Below, one piece after another: positions 6,172 to 9,961 of a stretch of 9,961 nt of DNA. The translations under genes were made by a program, and so were the position numbers. Location: NCBI GenBank assembly GCA_903831165.1, contig CAIKWV010000502.1:1-9961 (forward strand), written 5' to 3'. Numbering within the stretch: position 1 is the stretch's first letter; each line of letters opens with the position of its first letter. Under the pieces are notes generated by a model, which was not told where the DNA came from, made no database searches, and saw only the letters and a list, made by a program, of their open reading frames with translations. This DNA is from an uncultured cyanobacterium. GTDB taxonomy: Bacteria; Cyanobacteriota; Cyanobacteriia; PCC-6307; Cyanobiaceae.

Positions 6172-7008
6172 ATGGGATCGCTGACGGGACTCGTATTCAT
6201 TCTGCTGTTCTTATTTGGCGCTAAGGGCATCAAAATAGACCGGGAATATCAACGCGGCATTATCTTTCGGCTCGGCCGCCTCAAGGGAGTGATGGGTCCG
6301 GGGCTGTACTGGACCATTCCGTTTGTGGATCAAAAGATCCAGCTTGATGTGCGAACAAAAACGGTCAGCATCGAGCCCCAGGAAACCGTCACGGCCGACA
6401 GCGTGACCATCAAAGTGAATGCCGTTCTGTATTACCGCATTCTCGATGGCGAAAAGGCCGTGAACCAAGTCGAAAACTATCAGATGGCTGTTTACCAAGT
6501 GGCCCTCACCACACTCCGCAATGTGGTTGGCCAGAACATGCTTGATGATGTATTGCAGAGCCGAGACAAAATTAACTACAAGGTACAGGAGATTGTTGAC
6601 GTCATCACCGATCCCTGGGGGATCGAGATTGAACGCGTTGAGATCAAGGATGTCGAGATTCCTTTGGCCATGCAGCGGGCTATGGCCAAGGAAGCGGAAG
6701 CACTTCGCGAAAAGCGTGCGCGGCTGATCAAAGCCTCCGCAGAACAAGAGTCATCGATCAAGCTTTCGGAAGCCTCCAAGACCATCCTCGAGAACCCCTT
6801 AGCGCTTGAGCTGAGGCGCATGCAGATGCTCACCGAGATCGGAGCAGAAAACAACACCACGACTGTTGTGATGCTTCCCTCCGACCTGATTACGCTGGCC
6901 AGGCATTGGTCTGCTCCCGCAGATCGGCCACCGACGCGTGCAGAAGCACCGCAGTCAGAAACGCAGCCCCCTGCATCCGGCTCGCATGGAAGATCTGATC
7001 TTCCATGA
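6172..7008 (+). CDS. Slipin (SPFH/band 7 membrane protein)
   Basis: The 278-residue protein has one N-terminal hydrophobic segment (residues 3-19), then the SPFH core. The core starts REYQRGIIFRLGRLKGVMGPGLYWTIPFVDQ and runs through VSIEPQETVTADSVTIKVNAVLYYRI to RVEIKDVEIP, the hallmark of prokaryotic slipins (stomatin homologues). Residues about 168-205 form the charged helix AMAKEAEALREKRARLIK, which probably oligomerises. The ending ENNTTTVVMLPSDLI matches the slipin C-terminus. A Pro/Ser-rich tail of about 35 residues follows. Slipins form membrane-bound cage-like oligomers and are linked to membrane stress and protease partners such as NfeD, but no nfeD lies next to this gene. The start is secure: AAGGGGAG (6159-6166) lies five bases before ATG 6172. 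The gene is slightly less GC-rich than its neighbours. Its stop codon lies in a perfect palindrome. Confidence 0.92.
   Translation: MGSLTGLVFILLFLFGAKGIKIDREYQRGIIFRLGRLKGVMGPGLYWTIPFVDQKIQLDVRTKTVSIEPQETVTADSVTIKVNAVLYYRILDGEKAVNQVENYQMAVYQVALTTLRNVVGQNMLDDVLQSRDKINYKVQEIVDVITDPWGIEIERVEIKDVEIPLAMQRAMAKEAEALREKRARLIKASAEQESSIKLSEASKTILENPLALELRRMQMLTEIGAENNTTTVVMLPSDLITLARHWSAPADRPPTRAEAPQSETQPPASGSHGRSDLP
6985..7007. repeat. Perfect 23-bp palindrome at slipin stop codon
   Basis: The arm CATGGAAGATC (6985-6995) and its exact complement GATCTTCCATG (6997-7007) flank one T (6996). The last codons of the slipin and most of its TGA stop (7006-7008) lie inside it. As RNA it would form a ten-pair stem with a three-base loop. 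As DNA it is a symmetrical site of operator-like size. No T-run follows, so a standard rho-independent terminator is unlikely. Confidence 0.7.
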
Positions 7009-7151
7009 ATCTCAGAGCCCCAGCCCACGCATCGAGCTGATGGGGGACTGCGTTTGCGGATTCGATCAACGCGATGGGTTCTCCAGCAAATGCTTCTTGT
7101 CAGACCATGAACTGGCAACCCAACGGCCAATGCCGTTGGCACGGATAGGCC

Positions 7152-7535
7152 ATGGATGATGCTGCTCCGATTACGAACGAAGTGGAACTTAAAAGGTACC
7201 GAATCAAGATAATTCTCCTGATGGCCTCGCTATTGCTTCTGGTAGCCCCAGCAGCCGTGGCCAAGGGCCATCACTCCGCAGGCAGCAGCCACCACTCCAG
7301 TGGTGATCACTCGGGCGGCTACCACCGCCGCCGTGGCAGCAGTACCTGTTACTCCTGCTCGCACCGCTCCAGCTCGGCGCGAACCACCTTCAAGCATCAG
7401 ACGGGTTACCCCCACGGCCGCCCCGGTTACGTGATCGACCACATCGTTCCCCTCAAGCGAGGCGGCTCAGACTCCCCATCCAACATGCAATGGCAGACCA
7501 AGGAAGCCGCCAAGGCCAAGGACAAGTGGGAGTGA
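7152..7535 (+). CDS. Predicted exported HNH nuclease-like protein
   Basis: The 127-residue product has a hydrophobic segment IILLMASLLLLVAPAAVAKG (residues 20-39) ending in AVA-K, a likely signal peptide cleavage site after residue 37. A His/Ser/Gly-rich linker with a CYSC pair (C66, C69) follows. The C-terminus has GYVIDHIVPLKRGGSDSPSNMQWQTKEAAKAKDKWE. It carries the HNH signature with D96-H97, N111 and a conserved K/D-K-W-E end, as in small bacterial HNH proteins that share the DHI-x-PL-x-x-GG and NMQWQT motifs. The predicted role is nucleic-acid cleavage outside the cytoplasm, for example nutrient scavenging or defence, but activity is inferred. The start at ATG 7152 has GGATAGG just upstream but only about two bases away. 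GTG at 7182 would give a more typical signal-peptide n-region (MELKRYRIK). Confidence 0.8.
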   Translation: MDDAAPITNEVELKRYRIKIILLMASLLLLVAPAAVAKGHHSAGSSHHSSGDHSGGYHRRRGSSTCYSCSHRSSSARTTFKHQTGYPHGRPGYVIDHIVPLKRGGSDSPSNMQWQTKEAAKAKDKWE

Positions 7536-7593
7536 TCAGACGCGGCCCCATGCCAAGGGGATCAAACATCAACGGGAGCGCCAGCATTGGCCC

Positions 7594-8268
7594 ATGACCC
7601 AGCCATCCCCTCCCTGTGCGCCACGGTTGATCGACGGACCCGCTGAGGCGCCAGCCACCGTGCTGCTCGCCCATGGGGCCGGTGCGCCGATGGACAGCCC
7701 GTTCCTGGCGGCGATCGCCACAGGGTTGGCCCAGCGGGGCTGGCGGGTGCTGCGCTTCGAGTTCCCCTACATGGCCCGGATGCGCGAGACGGGCCGCCGT
7801 CAGGGTCCTGATCGGATGCCGGCGCTGCAGGAGGCATTCCGCCACCAGGTGCGGCTGGAGAAGACGGACCAGCCGGAACGACCGATGTTCATCGGCGGCA
7901 AATCGTTGGGCGGCCGGGTGGCCAGCCTGCTCATCGATGAGCTCGCCGCCACTCATGGGGTGGAGGGCTGCCTGTGCCTGGGCTATCCCTTCCATCCGCC
8001 GGGCAAGCCCCTGAACCTGCGCACCGAGCACCTGGCCGCCCTGCGGACGCCGACCCTGGTCCTGCAGGGGGAACGCGACAGCTTCGGCAAGCGGGACGAC
8101 GTGGAGAGCTATGCCCTCTCGCCGCGGGTGCAGCTGGAATGGATGCCCAGCGGCGACCACAGCTTCAAGCCCACCAAGAGCTCAGGCCGCAGCGAGGCGG
8201 AGAACTGGGCCATGGCGGTTGATCTTGGCGATGGCTTCCTGCGGCAGCGGCTGGAGCTGTTGCCATAG
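7594..8268 (+). CDS. Alpha/beta hydrolase of the KANL3/Tex30 family
   Basis: The 224-residue protein has an alpha/beta-hydrolase fold signature. It has the oxyanion loop LAHGAGAPMDSPF (HGAG at 27-30), RVLRFEFPYM, the nucleophile elbow GGKSLGGRVA (S104), LGYPFHPPGKP, then LVLQGERDSFGK (catalytic Asp probably D162) and the catalytic His in GDHSFKP (H189). This set matches the KANL3/Tex30 group of small predicted hydrolases. Its substrate is unknown in bacteria. The protein is soluble, with no signal peptide. A GGGAG (7574-7578) lies rather far upstream of ATG 7594, so the start is reasonable but not certain. It contains one exact HIP1 octamer at 7711-7718. The DUF2252 gene follows after 73 bases on the same strand, and the two may be co-transcribed. 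Confidence 0.85.
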   Translation: MTQPSPPCAPRLIDGPAEAPATVLLAHGAGAPMDSPFLAAIATGLAQRGWRVLRFEFPYMARMRETGRRQGPDRMPALQEAFRHQVRLEKTDQPERPMFIGGKSLGGRVASLLIDELAATHGVEGCLCLGYPFHPPGKPLNLRTEHLAALRTPTLVLQGERDSFGKRDDVESYALSPRVQLEWMPSGDHSFKPTKSSGRSEAENWAMAVDLGDGFLRQRLELLP

Positions 8269-8341
8269 TGGCCAAAGCGAACCAGATGTCCAACCAACGG
8301 GGGATGCTGCCCTCCTCAGGCTCCATCAAGAGGGATACACG

Positions 8342-9733
8342 ATGAACGACCAGCCGCAGACCAGCCCTCGCGGTGCTTCACAGTCCCAGTTCCGGGCCCG
8401 GCAGGAACGGATTGCGATCGGCAAATCCCTGCGGCAGCAGATCCCCCGCGAACAGCACGCTGCGTGGAAGCCCCGCAGTGATCGACGTGATCCGATCACG
8501 GTGCTGGAGGAGTCCAATCAGGATCGATTGCCGGAGTTGATTCCGATTCGCTACGGGCGCATGCTGCGCAGTCCGTTCACCTTTCTGCGCGGTTCAGCCG
8601 CCCTGATGGCCTATGACCTGGCGGCCACCCCCAGCATCGGCGTGCAGGTGCAGGCCTGCGGTGACTGCCACCTACTGAACTTCGGGTTGTTCGCCACGCC
8701 TGAGCGCAACCTGGTCTTTGATCTCAACGATTTCGATGAAACGCACCCGGCGCCCTGGGAATGGGATCTCAAGCGCCTGGTCACCAGCGTGGTGATTGCC
8801 GGTCGTGACATCGGCCTGGCCGACGATGACGCTGAAACCGCCGTCCGCGATTGCGTGCGCTCCTATCGCCAGCATCTGCGTGAGTATTCGGCGATGAGTC
8901 CGCTGGAGGTCTGGTACAGCCGACTGGACATGGACAGCATCATTGCCATGGCTCCCGATGCCAAAGCCAAGCAACTCCGCGAGCAGTGGGCCCGTAAGGC
9001 CCGCGGGCGGGTCATCGACAATCTATTCCCCAAGATTGTCACCAGCGTTGGCGGCCGGCATCGCATTCTCGATCAACCGCCGGTTCTATACCATTCGGCG
9101 ATCGAAGATTTAGACGCCATCGTGCGTGAGGGGCTGGAGGACTACCGCCATACACTCTCCGATGAGCGCCGCGTTCTGTTTGACCGCTACCGCTTTGAAG
9201 ATGCGGCCTTCAAAGTGGTCGGCATCGGCAGCGTCGGTACCCGCTGCCTGATCAGCCTGTTCTTTTCGGAAGACAACCATCCGCTGATCCTGCAGATCAA
9301 GGAGGTGCGGCGTTCCGTGCTCGAGCCCTATACCGAGGCCAGTCACTATGACAATCAGGGCCAGCGAGTGGTCATGGGACAACGGCTGACCCAGTCCTCC
9401 AGTGACATTTTTCTGGGCTGGGTGCGCGGACGCGGTGGTCGTGATTTCTACGTGCGCCAGTTGCGCGATATGAAAATGTCGTTGCCACTCGAAGCAGTGA
9501 CAGCCGTTCAGCTCTCCCGTTACAGCGAATACTGCGGCTGGACCCTGGCCCGCGCCCATGCCAAATCCGGCGATGGCGCCCGGATCAGCGGTTATCTCGG
9601 CAAGGGCGACAAGTTCGACCGGGCCCTGGGTCAGTTCGCCCTGGCCTATGCCGATCAGACCGAACGGGATCATGCCGCCTTGGTGCAGGCCGTCAAATCC
9701 GGTCGTGTCGAGGCGCTGGTGGAAGAGGACTGA
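8342..9733 (+). CDS. DUF2252 family protein with kinase-like motifs
   Basis: The 463-residue product matches DUF2252: FLRGSAALMAYDLA (81-94), ACGDCHLLNFG (105-115), FDLNDFDETHPAPWEWDLKRL (126-146), KVVGIGSVGTRCLISLF (291-307), LILQIKE (315-321, K320) and QRVVMGQRLTQSSSDIFLGW (341-360). The GD-x-H-x-x-N and N-D-F-D motifs resemble the catalytic loop and metal-binding segment of aminoglycoside phosphotransferase-like kinases. The Gly-rich loop plus Lys looks like a nucleotide-binding element placed after them. This reading is an inference, and no substrate is known. The open frame runs back to 8111, but ATG 8342 is the start: AAGAGGG (8328-8334) lies seven bases upstream, and the extra N-terminus overlaps the hydrolase gene in another frame with no family match. 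The length fits the family. The protein is soluble, with no signal peptide. Confidence 0.9.
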   Translation: MNDQPQTSPRGASQSQFRARQERIAIGKSLRQQIPREQHAAWKPRSDRRDPITVLEESNQDRLPELIPIRYGRMLRSPFTFLRGSAALMAYDLAATPSIGVQVQACGDCHLLNFGLFATPERNLVFDLNDFDETHPAPWEWDLKRLVTSVVIAGRDIGLADDDAETAVRDCVRSYRQHLREYSAMSPLEVWYSRLDMDSIIAMAPDAKAKQLREQWARKARGRVIDNLFPKIVTSVGGRHRILDQPPVLYHSAIEDLDAIVREGLEDYRHTLSDERRVLFDRYRFEDAAFKVVGIGSVGTRCLISLFFSEDNHPLILQIKEVRRSVLEPYTEASHYDNQGQRVVMGQRLTQSSSDIFLGWVRGRGGRDFYVRQLRDMKMSLPLEAVTAVQLSRYSEYCGWTLARAHAKSGDGARISGYLGKGDKFDRALGQFALAYADQTERDHAALVQAVKSGRVEALVEED

Positions 9734-9794
9734 GTTCGCTGCTCGACAGGATCGGCAGAAATCCAGATAGCACCTGTCGCCATGTGTCGCGTCC

Positions 9795-9804
9795 GGAGGT
9801 GATC
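9795..9804 (+). promoter_or_regulatory. Shine-Dalgarno with 10-base complementarity to the 16S rRNA tail
   Basis: GGAGGTGATC is the exact complement of the conserved 16S rRNA 3' end (GATCACCTCC). It is followed at once by GTG 9805, with the GGAGG core five bases away. None of the other genes in the window has such a strong site, which supports translation of the short ORF that follows. Confidence 0.5.
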
Positions 9805-9924
9805 GTGACTCTGGCCGAAGCGATCGCTGATGGAGATCCTGGGTTTTCCAGCAGGCTAATTGGGACTCCTGAAAAAGCCAGATCGACTGCAGCGCAACTT
9901 GTTTCAGCGATCGAAACCCGTTAA
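9805..9924 (+). CDS. Possible 39-residue small protein
   Basis: A GTG start right after the strong Shine-Dalgarno sequence opens a 39-codon frame starting MTLAEAIADGDPGF and ending AAQLVSAIETR, then TAA at 9922-9924. The composition is that of a soluble, Ala-rich, probably helical peptide with mixed charge and no Cys or membrane segment. I do not recognise a family. It follows the DUF2252 stop by 71 bases on the same strand and contains one HIP1 octamer (9820-9827). The frame is open further upstream into the DUF2252 end but without a start codon there. It may be a real small protein or a chance ORF behind a chance 16S-like sequence. Its TAA overlaps a predicted promoter -10 element. Confidence 0.42.
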   Translation: MTLAEAIADGDPGFSSRLIGTPEKARSTAAQLVSAIETR

Positions 9925-9927
9925 ACT
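9899..9927 (+). promoter_or_regulatory. Putative sigma70-type promoter near right edge
   Basis: TTGTTT (9899-9904) and TAAACT (9922-9927) are separated by 17 bases, the optimal spacing. They match the -35 and -10 consensus at three and four of six positions. Transcription would start near 9934 and run out of the window, so the gene or RNA it serves is not visible. A small hairpin (9940-9956) would lie at the 5' end of the transcript. Confidence 0.4.
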
Positions 9928-9939
9928 GGCCGCGTACAG

Positions 9940-9956
9940 AGCAATTGGCGATTGCT
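9940..9956 (+). repeat. Small hairpin in predicted leader
   Basis: AGCAAT (9940-9945) pairs perfectly with ATTGCT (9951-9956) around loop TGGCG. It starts about six bases after the predicted transcription start. A 5'-end hairpin of this kind can stabilise an mRNA or belong to a non-coding RNA. The window ends five bases later, so no more can be said. Confidence 0.35.
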
Positions 9957-9961
9957 ACAAC

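Noticed and set aside
7536..7593. Possible terminator with CCCC/GGGG arms after the HNH gene
   Set aside because: The stem is only four pairs with no T-run, too weak to call.
8111..8341. N-terminal extension of the DUF2252 frame
   Set aside because: It overlaps the hydrolase gene in another frame and encodes Arg/Ala/Cys-rich sequence without a family match, whereas ATG 8342 has a good Shine-Dalgarno sequence.
9110..9673. Minus-strand open frame opposite the DUF2252 gene
   Set aside because: Conserved DUF2252 motifs lie on the plus strand, and there is no motif or Shine-Dalgarno sequence on the minus strand.

Overview
The window looks like chromosomal DNA from a GC-rich unicellular cyanobacterium of the Synechococcus/Cyanobium type. 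The evidence is a DUF4079 membrane protein (a family known mainly from cyanobacteria), two exact copies of the cyanobacterial octamer GCGATCGC (7711-7718 and 9820-9827), and a cyanobacterial-looking gene set. The species call is an inference. I see no rRNA, tRNA, CRISPR array or intact mobile element.

Layout. The left edge carries the first 46 codons of a leftward gene that looks like speD (S-adenosylmethionine decarboxylase). It diverges from a rightward CHAD-domain (polyphosphate-binding type) gene. From about 1206 to 2257 lies an accessory patch: a small AT-richer gene for a four-cysteine zinc-ribbon protein, about 250 bases of gene-free sequence with two short hairpins, and the broken N-terminus of an IS1182-like transposase. 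All genes from the CHAD gene onward read rightward.

From 2258 to 5950 there is a redox-flavoured run. It holds a membrane-tethered FAD/NAD(P)H reductase with a C-terminal plant-type [2Fe-2S] domain, a six-helix DUF4079 protein with histidines suited to haem binding, a DMT/EamA transporter whose GTG start overlaps the DUF4079 stop (GTGA), and an exported DM13-domain protein. An 11-bp perfect inverted repeat follows the DM13 gene. Together these could move electrons from cytosolic NAD(P)H through a membrane haem protein to an exported redox protein. That is a hypothesis from context, not something the sequence proves.

From 6172 onward come a slipin (SPFH family) whose stop codon sits in a perfect 23-bp palindrome, a signal-peptide-bearing HNH nuclease-like protein, a KANL3/Tex30-type alpha/beta hydrolase, and a DUF2252 protein with kinase-like motifs. 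After the DUF2252 gene there is a 39-codon ORF behind a Shine-Dalgarno sequence with 10 bases of complementarity to the 16S tail. A sigma70-type promoter and a small hairpin then point to a transcript that starts just before the right edge.
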